Notes: a model not told the origin generated them from the sequence alone. Positions 18,843 through 28,025 are shown, counted from the stretch's first letter. The stretch is DNA of 64,000 nucleotides from CAVSUR01 sp963846005 (GCA_963846005.1 CAWJUH010000007.1:124001-188000), one strand, 5' to 3'. A program made the numbers and translations.

Positions 18843-20768
18843 ATGAGATCGTCATCACCTGACCGCTCGTGGCAGCGCCCGGAACGCCGGCGCTGGCGCC
18901 CGGCCATACGCCCGCTGGCGCTCATCGCGCCGGGACTGGTCACTGCCTTGCTGATCGCCGCATGCAGCTCCGGCGGCAGCCCGTCCTCCTCGTCAGCTGC
19001 CGGGGGTAAGCCGGTAGCGGGAGGCACCGCGACGATCGCGCTGCCCTCCGGGATCACCTACAACTGGATCTTCCCCTTCTACGCGATCACGCAGGCGAGC
19101 GTCTACAACGACCAGCAGTTCCAGTGGCTGATGTACCGGCCGCTGTATATGTTCGGGAGCCACGCCAGCACCTCGGTCGGGATCAACAGCCAGCTGTCGC
19201 CCGCCAATCTCCCGGTGTTCAGCGACGGCGGCAAGACGGTCACGGTGACCATGAAGGGCTGGAAATGGTCGGACGGCGAGACCGTGGACGCGCAGGACGT
19301 GGCCTTTTTCCTCAACATGGCCAAGGCGGAAAAGCTGAACTGGTACGCCTACGTCAGCGGCTTGCTGCCGGACAATGTTGCCTCCTACCGGGTGACCGGC
19401 CAGAACACGCTGACCATCCAGCTGACGCATCCGTTCGCGAGCACCTGGTTCACCTATAACCAGCTGTCGGAACTGAATCCGATGCCGCTGGCCTGGGACG
19501 TCACCAAGCTGGGGGCCAAGCCGGGCAGCGGCGGCTGCGCGACCGACAGCGCTGCCGATCACTGGGCCCGCTGCAAGGCCGTCTACGCATTCCTGAACTC
19601 GCAGGCCAAGCAGACGTCCAGCTACGCGACCAGCCCGCTGTGGTCGGTAGTGGACGGACCGTGGAAGCTGACCAGCTTCAGCACCGACGGCCACGTCTCG
19701 ATGGCGGCGAACAAGTCGTACTCCGGCCCGGTCAAGCCCCGGCTTTCCGCGATCAAATTCGAGCCGTTCACCTCGGACTCCGCCGAGTACACCGCGCTGA
19801 AATCCGGCCTGGTCAACACCGGCTACATTCCGTCGGACGACCTGGCGCCCAAGCCCGCCCACTCGGCGCTGCCGGCCACCGATCCGCTGGGCAGCGGGTT
19901 CTACCTCAAGCCATTCGAGTCCTACGGGATCACCTTCGCCCAGCCGAACTTCAACAACCCGCAAGTGGGATTCATGGTCCGGCAGTTGTACATCCGGCAG
20001 GCGCTGCAGTACGTCATGGACCAGCCCGGCATCATCAAGGCCATCTTCCGCGGGTACGGCGAGACGACATCGGGACCGGCGCCGAACGCGCCAGCGAACC
20101 CCTGGACGCCGGCGATCCAGAAGGAAAACGGCGGGCAGGGGCCCTACCCGTTCGACATCGCCAAGGCCAGGGCGCTGCTGACCAGCCACGGCTGGGCCGA
20201 GACGGGCGGCGTGATGACCTGCCATGACCCGGCCAGATGCGGGACCGGGATCCCGAAGGGCCAGCAGCTCAAGCTCACCTACGTCTACGCCAGCGGCTCG
20301 CCGAGCACCAGCGAGATGTGGCAGGCCTACAAGTCCGACGCCTCCAAGGCCGGCCTGGATGTCACGGTTCAGTCCCAGGCGTTCAACACGATCATCGGCG
20401 AGTCCCTGCCCTGCGCGCCCATGGGGCCTAAGTGCAACGTGCAGGTATTCGCGTACGGCGGCTGGAGCTACGACGGTCCCGGCTTCGAGCCGACCGGCGA
20501 GCCGCTTTTCGCCACCGGCGCCGGCTCCAATTCCGGTAATTACTCCAACCCGGAAATGGACAAGCTGATCAGCGAGACGCACACCAGCAACAGCCTGGCC
20601 GTGTTCGATCAGTTCGCCACATTCGCGGCGGAGCAGCTGCCGTTCATCTGGGCACCGAGCGGGCCGCCGAGCGCGTACACGATCAACGCGGTCACCAGCA
20701 AGCTGCACAACGTCACGTTCAGCACGATGTACACCCTGCTTCCCGAGTACTGGTACTACACCAGGTAA
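18843..20768 (+). CDS. ABC transporter solute-binding lipoprotein (peptide/SBP_bac_5 type)
   Basis: A 641-residue exported lipoprotein. It has a basic N-terminus, a hydrophobic stretch and a lipobox ending LLIAAC (Cys 41), then a Ser/Gly linker. The mature part matches the family 5 peptide/nickel/oligosaccharide-binding proteins, for example WKWSDGETVDAQDVAFFLNM and the later YIRQALQYVMDQPGI and PYPFDIAKARALL segments. The ATG at 18843 has GGGAGG about 8 nt upstream. No permease or ATPase gene is adjacent, so it is an orphan binding protein that must rely on a transporter encoded elsewhere or act as a sensor. Its ligand is unknown. Confidence 0.9.
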   Translation: MRSSSPDRSWQRPERRRWRPAIRPLALIAPGLVTALLIAACSSGGSPSSSSAAGGKPVAGGTATIALPSGITYNWIFPFYAITQASVYNDQQFQWLMYRPLYMFGSHASTSVGINSQLSPANLPVFSDGGKTVTVTMKGWKWSDGETVDAQDVAFFLNMAKAEKLNWYAYVSGLLPDNVASYRVTGQNTLTIQLTHPFASTWFTYNQLSELNPMPLAWDVTKLGAKPGSGGCATDSAADHWARCKAVYAFLNSQAKQTSSYATSPLWSVVDGPWKLTSFSTDGHVSMAANKSYSGPVKPRLSAIKFEPFTSDSAEYTALKSGLVNTGYIPSDDLAPKPAHSALPATDPLGSGFYLKPFESYGITFAQPNFNNPQVGFMVRQLYIRQALQYVMDQPGIIKAIFRGYGETTSGPAPNAPANPWTPAIQKENGGQGPYPFDIAKARALLTSHGWAETGGVMTCHDPARCGTGIPKGQQLKLTYVYASGSPSTSEMWQAYKSDASKAGLDVTVQSQAFNTIIGESLPCAPMGPKCNVQVFAYGGWSYDGPGFEPTGEPLFATGAGSNSGNYSNPEMDKLISETHTSNSLAVFDQFATFAAEQLPFIWAPSGPPSAYTINAVTSKLHNVTFSTMYTLLPEYWYYTR

Positions 20769-20796
20769 ATCCGGCGCACCGGGTGCCTGGAGATCT

Positions 20797-23667
20797 TCAT
20801 GCTTTCAGCGGATGAAGCCTCCAGGCATTCCGGGACGGCCCGCCGCCCGGGCCGGCCGGGGCCGGCACTTGGCTCCGCAGCTTCTCCCGCGCGCGGGCCG
20901 CGTCGGGATGACGCAATTCCGTCAGGATGGTCAGCGCCTCTCCCCAGAGGGCATGCGCAGTTTTGCTGTTTCCTGTTGCCCGGTGGGTTTCGCCGAGCCG
21001 GATAAGCGTGTGGGCGCGGTGGTAATTATCGCCGACATCCGCATAGGCGCTGATCGCCTGCTGATAGAACGCGACGGCCTGGTCCAGGTGCCCGGACTGG
21101 TGGTAGCAGTAGCCGAGGCTGTCGAGGGTGGCGGCCTCGCCGCACCGGTTGCCGAGCTTGCGGTGCGCGGCCAGGGCCTGCTTGCAGTAGGTGAGCGCCT
21201 GCTGGTTCCTGCCGAGCAGCGCGAAATCCCAGCCGACGCCGTTCAGCGCGAACGCCTGCCCGGCCCGGTCGCCGGCCGTGCGGTACAGGCGCAACGCGCG
21301 CTGGGCATGATGCAGGCTCCGGGCATGGTCGGCTTGCGCGTCAAAGAGGCGGGACAAGGTGCAGTGGCATGCGGCCTGGCTCGCGCAATCGCCCAGTTCA
21401 CGGCACAGCCGGAGCGCGTCCCTGAGATGACGCTCAGCGTCCTGCCACGAACCGAGCCGGATCAGGGCGTCGCCCAGGCTCCGGCCCGCGGCGGCCTGCG
21501 CAGCGCCGTCGCCGATGCGGCCCGCCGCGGCCAGGGCCTGCTCCTGCGACTGGACCCGGTCCAGGTAGTGGCCGCGGCGGGCAAAGTAGTCGCTGAGGAC
21601 GGCGGGGATCTGCCAGGCATGGGCATCGAAGCCGCGCCCCGCGGCGGATGCGGTCGCGGCCAGCAGCACCTGGTGCTCGGCGCGCAACCACGCCAGGGCC
21701 TGATCCCGGCCGCGGAAGTGCTCCGGCACGGCACCCGGGCGCGGTGGGCTGACGGCGACCTGACGGTCAGCCGGGTACACCAGGCGCACGGCGGCGCGCG
21801 CCGTGTGCAGGTAATAGTCGAGGACCCGCTGGAGTGCACTGCGGCTCTCGTCTTCGGCACTGAGCTCGGCGGCGTATGCGCGGAGCAGATCGTGCAGGGC
21901 GAACCGGCCGAGAACCGGCTCCTGGACGAGGTTGACGGCCGCCAGTTCGCGGAGGGCGGAGCGGGCGGTCCCGGCCGGGACCGCCGCGGCGCTGGCGGCG
22001 GCCGCAACCCGGATATCGGGGCCGGGATGCGCCCCCAGCAGCCGGAACATCCGCGCGGCCGGCTCGCTCAGCAGCCGGTAAGACCAGGAGAAGGCGGCTC
22101 TGACGTCCGCGGCCCGGTCGCCCGCGTCCAGCGCATCCAGGCGGCTGTGGCTGTCCCGCAGCCCGGCCGCCAGCGCGGTCAGCGGGAAATCGGACCGGCT
22201 CGCCGCCCGGGCCGCGGCGATGGACAGGGCCAGCGGCAGCCGCGAGCACAGCGAGATCAGCTCGGACACCGCCCGCGGCTCCGCGCAGGCCCGCCCGGCT
22301 CCGATCCGGCGGGCCAGGAGCTGCCGTGCCTCCGGCTCGCTGAGCACGTCCAGCCGCAGTGGCTGGGCGCATTCGGCCGCGATCAGCCCGCTGAGCTCGC
22401 TGCGGCTGGTAACCAGGACCGCGCACTGCGCTCCGGCGGGGAGCAGCGGGCGCACCTGAGCCCCGTCCCTGGCATTGTCCAAGACGATCAGCATCCGCTT
22501 TCCGGCTAGCCGGCTGCGGTACGCGCTGGCCCTGGCTTCCACCCGCGCGTCGTCCTGGCTGACGCTCATGCCCAGTGACTCCAGCAGGCCGCTGATGGCC
22601 TCGGCGGGTGAGACCGGATCGGGCGACGGGCCGAAACCGTGCAGGTTGACGTAGAGCTGGCCGTCCGGGAACCGGTGCTGGACCCGGTGCGCCCACTGCA
22701 GGGCCAGCGCGGTCTTGCCCGCGCCGGGAGGTCCGCTGATCGCTATGAGCACCGGCCCGGCCGCGCCGGCGCCCGCGTCCAGCCAGCCGGTCAGCGCCGC
22801 CAGTTCCCGCTGCCTGCCGGTGAAATGCCCAGGAGCGGCCGGCAGCTGGTGCGGGGTGGGGGCAGGCACCCGGTCGAGTACCGGATCTCCGCGCAGGATC
22901 TGCCGGTGCAACTGCTGCAGCTCAGCGCCTGGCTCGACGCCGAGCTCGGCGATGAGCCTGCCGCGCAGGTCCCGGAACACCCGCAGGGCGTCGGCCTGCC
23001 GCCCGCAGCGCGACCAGGCGATCATCAGCATTCCGGCCAGCCGCTCGGCGAGCGGGTGGCCGGCCAGGACCAGGGGAATCTCCGCGGCGGCCTCCGCATG
23101 ATGCCCGGCGGCAATCAGGCGCTCGAACCGGGCCTGGATCGCGGCCAGCCGCTCGTCGGCCAGCCCGGCCCGGACTGCCTCCGCCGCTGCGGTGGCCGGA
23201 ACGTCAGACAGGGCGCTGCCCCGCCACAGCTCCAGGGCCTGGTCCAGAATCCCGGTCGCCTGGCTGTCGTCGGCAGTCTGCCGGGCGGCTCGCACCAGCG
23301 ACCGGAACTGATGCACGTCGACCAGGCCCGGGCTGATCTGCAGCCGGTAGCCGTCGCCGTAGCGGTCGACCGAGGCGCCCGGCACGCCGGTCATCGCCTT
23401 CCGCAACCGGGTCGCCAGGATCTGCAGGCTGGCGCGCGCAGACGGCGGCGGCATGCTCTCCCAGAGCGCGTCGACCAGGTCGCCAGCGGGCACCACCCGG
23501 CCGGCCGACAGCCCGAGCAGGGCAGCGAGCAGGCGCAGCTGCGGGCGTGGCGGCCGCAGCCAGGCCCCGCCGTCGCGAATCTCGACCGGCCCCAGTACCC
23601 GCAGCCAGACTTGGCCTCCCAGCACGCCTCTCCCATGATCGCTGGCGCTTGGCAGCTGCTCGATCAC
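20797..23667 (-). CDS. AfsR/SARP-family transcriptional regulator (BTAD, NB-ARC, TPR)
   Basis: A protein of about 956 residues. It opens with an OmpR-type winged helix (VWLRVLGPVEIRDGGAWL, the SARP DNA-binding fold). A BTAD domain follows (FRSLVRAARQ, DALRVFRDLRGRLIAELGVEPG), then an NB-ARC ATPase (ISGPPGAGKTALAL Walker A, RMLIVLDNARDGAQV Walker B) and TPR repeats (YYHQSGHLDQAVAFYQQA). AfsR-like proteins activate secondary metabolism or morphogenesis genes after sensing nucleotides or a partner. The GTG at 23667 is poorly supported; a GTG about 14 codons on has GGGAGAGG close by. An AT-rich block at 23680-23705 probably holds the promoter. No biosynthetic cluster is beside it. Confidence 0.88.
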   Translation of the reverse strand: MIEQLPSASDHGRGVLGGQVWLRVLGPVEIRDGGAWLRPPRPQLRLLAALLGLSAGRVVPAGDLVDALWESMPPPSARASLQILATRLRKAMTGVPGASVDRYGDGYRLQISPGLVDVHQFRSLVRAARQTADDSQATGILDQALELWRGSALSDVPATAAAEAVRAGLADERLAAIQARFERLIAAGHHAEAAAEIPLVLAGHPLAERLAGMLMIAWSRCGRQADALRVFRDLRGRLIAELGVEPGAELQQLHRQILRGDPVLDRVPAPTPHQLPAAPGHFTGRQRELAALTGWLDAGAGAAGPVLIAISGPPGAGKTALALQWAHRVQHRFPDGQLYVNLHGFGPSPDPVSPAEAISGLLESLGMSVSQDDARVEARASAYRSRLAGKRMLIVLDNARDGAQVRPLLPAGAQCAVLVTSRSELSGLIAAECAQPLRLDVLSEPEARQLLARRIGAGRACAEPRAVSELISLCSRLPLALSIAAARAASRSDFPLTALAAGLRDSHSRLDALDAGDRAADVRAAFSWSYRLLSEPAARMFRLLGAHPGPDIRVAAAASAAAVPAGTARSALRELAAVNLVQEPVLGRFALHDLLRAYAAELSAEDESRSALQRVLDYYLHTARAAVRLVYPADRQVAVSPPRPGAVPEHFRGRDQALAWLRAEHQVLLAATASAAGRGFDAHAWQIPAVLSDYFARRGHYLDRVQSQEQALAAAGRIGDGAAQAAAGRSLGDALIRLGSWQDAERHLRDALRLCRELGDCASQAACHCTLSRLFDAQADHARSLHHAQRALRLYRTAGDRAGQAFALNGVGWDFALLGRNQQALTYCKQALAAHRKLGNRCGEAATLDSLGYCYHQSGHLDQAVAFYQQAISAYADVGDNYHRAHTLIRLGETHRATGNSKTAHALWGEALTILTELRHPDAARAREKLRSQVPAPAGPGGGPSRNAWRLHPLKA

Positions 23668-23810
23668 CAGGATATGGCCGACAAACTACATTTTCCGTAT
23701 ATATCGGACAGGCATGCCGGGCATTGTGACGCACCTGTCACCGTCCCGAGACCCGTCTTCCGGCCGCGGTCCGCCCGTCCGCCGGGACGGTGCCGAGATC
23801 CGGAGGAGGA

Positions 23811-24470
23811 CTAGAACAGCCGCAGCGCGCCGTCGTCGACGCCCCGCATGGTGTCGTAGTCGAGCGTGATGCAGCGGATGCCGCGGTCCTCGGCCAGCGT
23901 CCTGGCCTGCGGCCGGATCTCCTGCGCGGCGAAGACGCCCTGGACCGGGGCGAGCAGCGGATCGCGGTTCAGCAGCTCCAGGTACCGGGTGAGCTGCTCC
24001 ACCCCGTCGATCTCGCCGCGGCGCTTGATCTCCACCGCGACGCTCAGGCCAGCCGTGTCCCGGCACATCAGGTCCACCGGGCCGATCGGCGTGGGGTACT
24101 CCCGCCGGACCAGCCGCCATCCCTCGCCCAGCAGGTGCAGCTGCACGGCCAGCAGTTCCTGCAGGTGCGATTCCACGCCGTCCTTGATGAGGCCCGGGTC
24201 GACGCCCAGGTCGTAGCGGGCGTCGCTGACGATCTCCTCGATCGTGATCGTCAGCGTCTCGCCGGACTTGCCGGTCACCACCCAGCGGCCGGGCTCCTCG
24301 GCCAGCCGGCAGGGCGGCGACATCCAGTTCAGCGGCTTGTAGCTGCCGCCGTCCGAGTGGACCAGGACCGAGGAGTCGGCCTTGACGATGAGCAGCCGCG
24401 TCGCGAGCGGCAGATGGGCCGAGAGCCGCCCGGCATAGTCCACGCTGCACCGGGCGATGACGATGCGCAC
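23811..24470 (-). CDS. nucS: Endonuclease NucS/EndoMS, non-canonical mismatch repair
   Basis: A 219-residue NucS endonuclease, the enzyme that replaces MutS/MutL in most actinobacteria by cutting both strands at G-T, G-G and T-T mismatches. The N-terminal dimerisation and DNA-binding half (MRIVIARCSVDYAGRL) leads into a RecB-like nuclease. The catalytic residues are Asp 133 (GPVDLMCRD), Glu 147 and Lys 149 (VAVEIKRRGEIDG). The last residues, LRLF, match the beta-clamp-binding tail of the family. All key residues are intact. It lies 143 bp upstream of the AfsR-like gene on the same strand. Confidence 0.93.
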   Translation of the reverse strand: MRIVIARCSVDYAGRLSAHLPLATRLLIVKADSSVLVHSDGGSYKPLNWMSPPCRLAEEPGRWVVTGKSGETLTITIEEIVSDARYDLGVDPGLIKDGVESHLQELLAVQLHLLGEGWRLVRREYPTPIGPVDLMCRDTAGLSVAVEIKRRGEIDGVEQLTRYLELLNRDPLLAPVQGVFAAQEIRPQARTLAEDRGIRCITLDYDTMRGVDDGALRLF

Positions 24471-24633
24471 CGCAGAACTGTAGCCCGGCCGCTGCCGTCA
24501 GGCCCGCACCCGGCTGGTACCGGATCGCGGGGCGGCGTGCGCACGCCGCGCCCCCCGCGGCCGTCCTGGCTCCCGCCGCGGGCCGGCCAGCCGGGTGCTG
24601 CGGCCGGCCGCTGTGCTGCTCGGCCAGCAGGGT

Positions 24634-24806
24634 CCGCTTCTCGGCGGCGATCTGCGCCAGGCCCCTGGTCATCCAGGTCAGCATCGGCCCCAGCATCTGC
24701 CGCCAGGCGGGCGCCGTGTGGCCGGCGTCCGGGATTAGGTGCACGGTCACCGAGGGCTGGCGGCGAGCAGCAGCAGGAACAGCCAGATCGATTGCGGCTC
24801 CAGCAC
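24634..24806 (-). pseudogene. Remnant of an alpha/beta-hydrolase esterase (internally deleted)
   Basis: Two out-of-frame pieces look like the ends of one lost gene. The first, starting at a GTG at 24806 with a GAGGAG ribosome-binding site, encodes a membrane-type N-terminus (LEPQSIWLFLLLLAASP) and stops at 24747. In another frame from about 24753 comes VTVHLIPDAGHTAPAWRQML, followed by LTWMTRGLAQ, which resembles the histidine-bearing C-terminus of actinobacterial PF00756-type esterases. The middle, with the nucleophile, is absent. The assignment is by resemblance only. Confidence 0.35.
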
Positions 24807-25028
24807 GGCGCGCTCCTCGCATCCCGCCGTGCGTCTCCGCGTGCCCGGGGGGCCGCCCGGATGGCCGCAGTGACGATGATTTGCCCGCGCGCGGGCGGGT
24901 GCTTTACCTCGCGGCGGCCCGGGCCCGGCGGCGGTCCGGAGGCGCGGAATAATGCTTCCCGCCGCCAGCGTCATGTCACGGCAGCAGGTCGTCAGCGAAG
25001 GAGATCGTCATGACCGGCGGCAGGACCC

Positions 25029-25388
25029 GTGAGCCCGCGTAGGGCCCGGCGGCTGCCCGCAGACCTGCCCCGCCGGCCGCGCGGCGGGCTGCGCCCGTCC
25101 GGTGATCGCGGCGCGCCGGCCGCCGCCGATGCGGCGGCGGCACGGCTGGGCCCGCCGCAGGTCCAGGCCTGGCCGGACGGCGACTGGGTCGTCCGCCAGG
25201 TGCCGGGGGCAGCGGCCGCGAAGGCCTACCGGTGCCCGGGCTGCGACCAGGAGATCTGGCCGGGCACCGCGCATGTCGTGACCTGGCCGGCGCAGTCGCC
25301 GGGACCGGCCGAGCGGCGGCACTGGCACAGCGCCTGCTGGCAGCGCCGCCCGCGGCGGCCCGGCCCGGGACCGCGGACGCACCGGTAG
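25029..25388 (+). CDS. Conserved actinobacterial zinc-ribbon-like hypothetical protein
   Basis: A 119-residue protein with a basic, Arg/Pro-rich N-terminus and a C-terminal segment YRCPGCDQEIWPGTAHVV followed by RRHWHSACW. The CPGC pair with the later HWHSAC suggests one bound metal ion. I recognise this pattern as a small protein common in actinobacteria with no assigned function. The start is a GTG. A separate ATG at 25010 with a strong GAAGGAG site opens a 10-codon frame ending at 25042, overlapping this start, so initiation may be coupled or the true N-terminus may be altered by an indel. Confidence 0.6.
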   Translation: MSPRRARRLPADLPRRPRGGLRPSGDRGAPAAADAAAARLGPPQVQAWPDGDWVVRQVPGAAAAKAYRCPGCDQEIWPGTAHVVTWPAQSPGPAERRHWHSACWQRRPRRPGPGPRTHR

Positions 25389-25407
25389 CGGCCGGGCCGC
25401 CGCCAGC

Positions 25408-25935
25408 TCAGCGCAGCTTGCCGGCCTGCGAGAGCGTGCGGATGCCGCGGATCACCATCGCGATGCCGATGATCACCGGGCCGTAGGCGATGAAGTAGCT
25501 GCCGCCGTTGGACGCGGCCGAATAGGTGACCACGGTGACCGCGATGCCGGCCACCAGGATCAGCGCGCCGATCAGGATCTGCCGCATGCCGCGCTTGCGG
25601 GCGATGTTGGACAGCGAGCCCGCCGCGGGCGGCGGGAGCTGCACCGGCGGCATCGTCACGCCGGGCTCGCCGAACGTGCTGCCGGTCCCGGCCGCGCTGC
25701 CGTAGGACGGCTGCTGGCCGTACCCCGGCTGCCCGTACCCGGCCTGCGGCGGATAGCCGCCCTGCTGGCCGTACCCGGGCTGCTGGCCGTACCCGGGCTG
25801 CTGGCCGTACCCGGGCTGCTGGCCGTAATCCTGCGGGCCGTGCCCCTGCTGCGCATGCCCCTGGTCGCCATAGCCCTGCTGGCCGTACGAGCCGTAGCCC
25901 TGGCCCGGCCCGGGGTCGAACTGCGGTGACGTCAT
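25408..25935 (-). CDS. Membrane protein with Gly/Tyr/Gln-rich N-terminal repeats
   Basis: A 175-residue protein. Residues 1-100 are low-complexity and rich in Gly, Gln, Tyr and Pro, including near-identical YGQQPG hexapeptide repeats, so this part is probably disordered. It is followed by two membrane helices (ILIGALILVAGIAVTVVTYSA and YGPVIIGIAMVIRGI) joined by a short SNGGSYF loop. Tyr/Gln-rich tails on two-helix proteins are common in actinobacteria. Function unknown; assembly or envelope stress are guesses. Confidence 0.65.
   Translation of the reverse strand: MTSPQFDPGPGQGYGSYGQQGYGDQGHAQQGHGPQDYGQQPGYGQQPGYGQQPGYGQQGGYPPQAGYGQPGYGQQPSYGSAAGTGSTFGEPGVTMPPVQLPPPAAGSLSNIARKRGMRQILIGALILVAGIAVTVVTYSAASNGGSYFIAYGPVIIGIAMVIRGIRTLSQAGKLR
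25762..25831. repeat. 18-bp tandem repeat inside the Gly/Tyr/Gln-rich protein
   Basis: Three identical copies of CTGCTGGCCGTACCCGGG (25762-25815) and most of a fourth encode the YGQQPG repeats on the minus strand. The copies are identical at the nucleotide level, which points to recent slippage or recombination, so copy number may vary between strains. Confidence 0.8.
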
Positions 25936-25976
25936 GTCTGCTCCTCATGGTGGTGACGGGGCTAGCTGCGACCGGG

Positions 25977-26891
25977 CTAGCCGGATGCCGCCGGCCTGAT
26001 CAGGTCGCGCAGCCAGGCGGCCGGCGGCAGGCCGATGATCGAGTTCAGGCCGAGCGCGGAGACCTGCACGCCCCGCCCGGCCACCACGCCGGCCCACCAG
26101 AACTCGTTCTGCGTCGCCGCCCGCAACGAGGCCGAGCTGTGCAGCAGCGTGCGGCGGACGCAGTAGTGCCCGCCGAGGAACACGTCGGGCTCCGGTTCGC
26201 CGATGGCCAGGTCCGGCGAGCGCTGCCGCAGCCGCGCCAGCGCCCCGGCGGCGTAGCCGTCCGCGGAACCGGTCACGGTCCGGGCGGTGACGATCGCCGC
26301 CAGCCTGATGCCCGGGCCAGGCCCGCCCTTGTGCACCAGCGTGATCCGCTCCTCGACCGCCGAGCTGTCCACCGCGGGCAGCCGGACCAGCGGCAGCAAG
26401 CCGGGCACCGGCGGATGGGCGAACTGCACCGGGCCGGCGGCCTGGATGAAGCCGGCGCTGGCCTGGCTCGCCGTGATCATGATGGCCACGCCGCCGGTCA
26501 CCGCGCACAGCTGCAGCTGGCGGTTCTGCTTGTTGCCCTTCGGCGCGACCCACTGGCCGCGGCCGTCCGGGTTGCCCGCCACTTCGGCGGGAAAGGCCTG
26601 CTCGAAGACGTAACGCCGGGCCTTCAGCCGCTTGCGCACGGTCTGCAGGTACTGATCGATGCCCGGCCCGGCCGGCTCGACGGAAATGATCAGGTGCGGC
26701 AGCCTCAGCCGCAGCACCGGCACCGGCCGCGGGCCGCCCTGCGGCTGGCAGGCCATCAGGGCGCTGCTGAACGGGACGGCCGGGCCCGGCGCCACCGGGC
26801 TGCCCTCCGGCCCCTGGGCCAGGTGCGGGCCGTCCGGGAGGCCGCCGCCCAGGGGCCCGCCCGCCGGGTGGCCGACCAGATGCTCGGTCAC
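25977..26891 (-). CDS. Hypothetical protein, possible tandem Mog1/DcrB-like domains
   Basis: A 304-residue protein without membrane helices. After a Pro/Gly-rich start, two segments look internally similar: about residues 65-160 (HLIISVEPAGPGIDQYLQTV, ending GGVAIMITASQAS) and about 180-290 (ERITLVHKGGPGPGIRLAA, ending WWAGVVAGRGVQVSALG). Each has the rhythm of a Mog1/DcrB alpha-beta fold. No catalytic motif is seen and I do not recognise the family. It starts at a GTG and lies 41 bp upstream of the Gly/Tyr/Gln-rich membrane protein on the same strand, so the two may be co-transcribed. Confidence 0.5.
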   Translation of the reverse strand: MTEHLVGHPAGGPLGGGLPDGPHLAQGPEGSPVAPGPAVPFSSALMACQPQGGPRPVPVLRLRLPHLIISVEPAGPGIDQYLQTVRKRLKARRYVFEQAFPAEVAGNPDGRGQWVAPKGNKQNRQLQLCAVTGGVAIMITASQASAGFIQAAGPVQFAHPPVPGLLPLVRLPAVDSSAVEERITLVHKGGPGPGIRLAAIVTARTVTGSADGYAAGALARLRQRSPDLAIGEPEPDVFLGGHYCVRRTLLHSSASLRAATQNEFWWAGVVAGRGVQVSALGLNSIIGLPPAAWLRDLIRPAASG

Positions 26892-27127
26892 CGGCGCGGT
26901 CCCTTCGTGGCGGTCGGAGCCGGGCCCGGTCCAGCTGGAGCGGCGCCGCTCAGCGGCGGACCGCGAGCATCGTCCCCGGCGGGGATTTAGTGTATTGCGG
27001 CATTTACCTGCCTATCGGCTATTCGCCGTTTTGGGCCAGCACCGCGCCCGGGGGTTGACAGCACCCCCGCAGCCGGCCAAGGTGCGGACCGCCCGCCCGC
27101 CCGCCGATCTCCCACGGATGGACGCCG

Positions 27128-27892
27128 ATGAGCCTGTTCGACCTGACCGGCAAGGCCGCCTTCGTCACCGGCGCGTCCCGGGGGATCGGCCAGGCCATCG
27201 CCGTAGGCCTGGCCGAGGCGGGCGCCGACGTGGCGCTGGTCGCCCGCAGCCGGGACGGGCTGGCGGATACCGCCGAGCAGATCACCGCCATCGGCCGCAA
27301 GGCCGTCGTGATCCCCGCCGACGTCACCGCCGAAGCGGAGGTGACGGCCGCGGTCACCGCTGCGATCGACCAGCTCGGCGAGGTCGACATCGTGGTCAAC
27401 AACGCCGGCGGCTCGAACTTCGTGACCGGCTTTCGCGACCTGCGGCTGCCCGGCTGGCAGAAGCTTCTCCGGCTCAACCTGGACTCGGCCGTCTACGTCT
27501 GCCACGCGTTCGCGGGTCATCTGCTGGACCGGCGGTCCGGCTCGGTCATCAACGTCGCCTCGGTGGCCGGCCTGCTCGGCTCGCCGTTCCTGGCTGCCTA
27601 CGGCGCGGCCAAGGCGGGGCTGATCTCGCTGACCCAGTCGCTGGCCGTGGAATGGGGGGCCGAGGGCGTCCGGGTGAACGCACTGTGCCCGGGCTGGACC
27701 GCGACCGACCTCAACCGCCACCTGTGGGAGGACCCGGCCGCCGGCCCGGCCACGGTGGCGACGGTGCCGCTGCGCCGCTGGGCGCGGGCGGCGGAAATGG
27801 CCGGCCCGGCGGTGTTCCTGGCCAGCGCCGCCTCGTCGTTCATGACCGGCCAGGTGCTGGTGGTGGACGGCGGCCAGACCGTACACCCCTGA
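27128..27892 (+). CDS. Short-chain dehydrogenase/reductase
   Basis: A 254-residue classical SDR. It has the cofactor motif TGASRGIG, the NNAGG motif, the catalytic Ser in NVASVAG and the Tyr-Lys pair in AAYGAAKAG. The C-terminal FMTGQVLVVDGG is the usual substrate-loop end. The basic residue after the first strand (ARSRDG) suggests NADP(H) preference. The substrate is unknown, possibly a 3-oxoacyl or hydroxysteroid-type compound. It converges on the coiled-coil protein gene, with a terminator between them. Confidence 0.87.
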   Translation: MSLFDLTGKAAFVTGASRGIGQAIAVGLAEAGADVALVARSRDGLADTAEQITAIGRKAVVIPADVTAEAEVTAAVTAAIDQLGEVDIVVNNAGGSNFVTGFRDLRLPGWQKLLRLNLDSAVYVCHAFAGHLLDRRSGSVINVASVAGLLGSPFLAAYGAAKAGLISLTQSLAVEWGAEGVRVNALCPGWTATDLNRHLWEDPAAGPATVATVPLRRWARAAEMAGPAVFLASAASSFMTGQVLVVDGGQTVHP

Positions 27893-27969
27893 ACCCAGGC
27901 GCCTCCCGCCGAGGGCAAGCGCCCCCGCCGAACGCGAGCACCCCCGAGCGCGTGCGCCCCCCGAACGCC

Positions 27970-28006
27970 AGCGCCCCCCGCCCGGGATCAGGGGGCGGGG
28001 GGCGCT
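27970..28006. terminator. GC-rich hairpin between convergent genes
   Basis: Perfect 14-bp arms (AGCGCCCCCCGCCC and its complement) with a 9-nt loop lie between the SDR stop and the stop of the convergent coiled-coil gene. They are preceded by degenerate copies of a GCGCCCCCCGAACGC-like unit from about 27917. There is no T-run, so it would be a strong bidirectional stem of the kind common between convergent actinobacterial genes. Confidence 0.65.
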
Positions 28007-28025
28007 CAGCAGTGCGGCGGTGCGG

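Noticed and set aside
20797..23667. A secondary-metabolite cluster controlled by the AfsR-like gene
   Set aside because: No synthase, NRPS, PKS or terpene gene lies within the window near it.
24883..24896. GCCCGCGCGCGGGC palindrome as a terminator
   Set aside because: A simple CG alternation expected by chance at this composition; no T-run and no clear gene end beside it.
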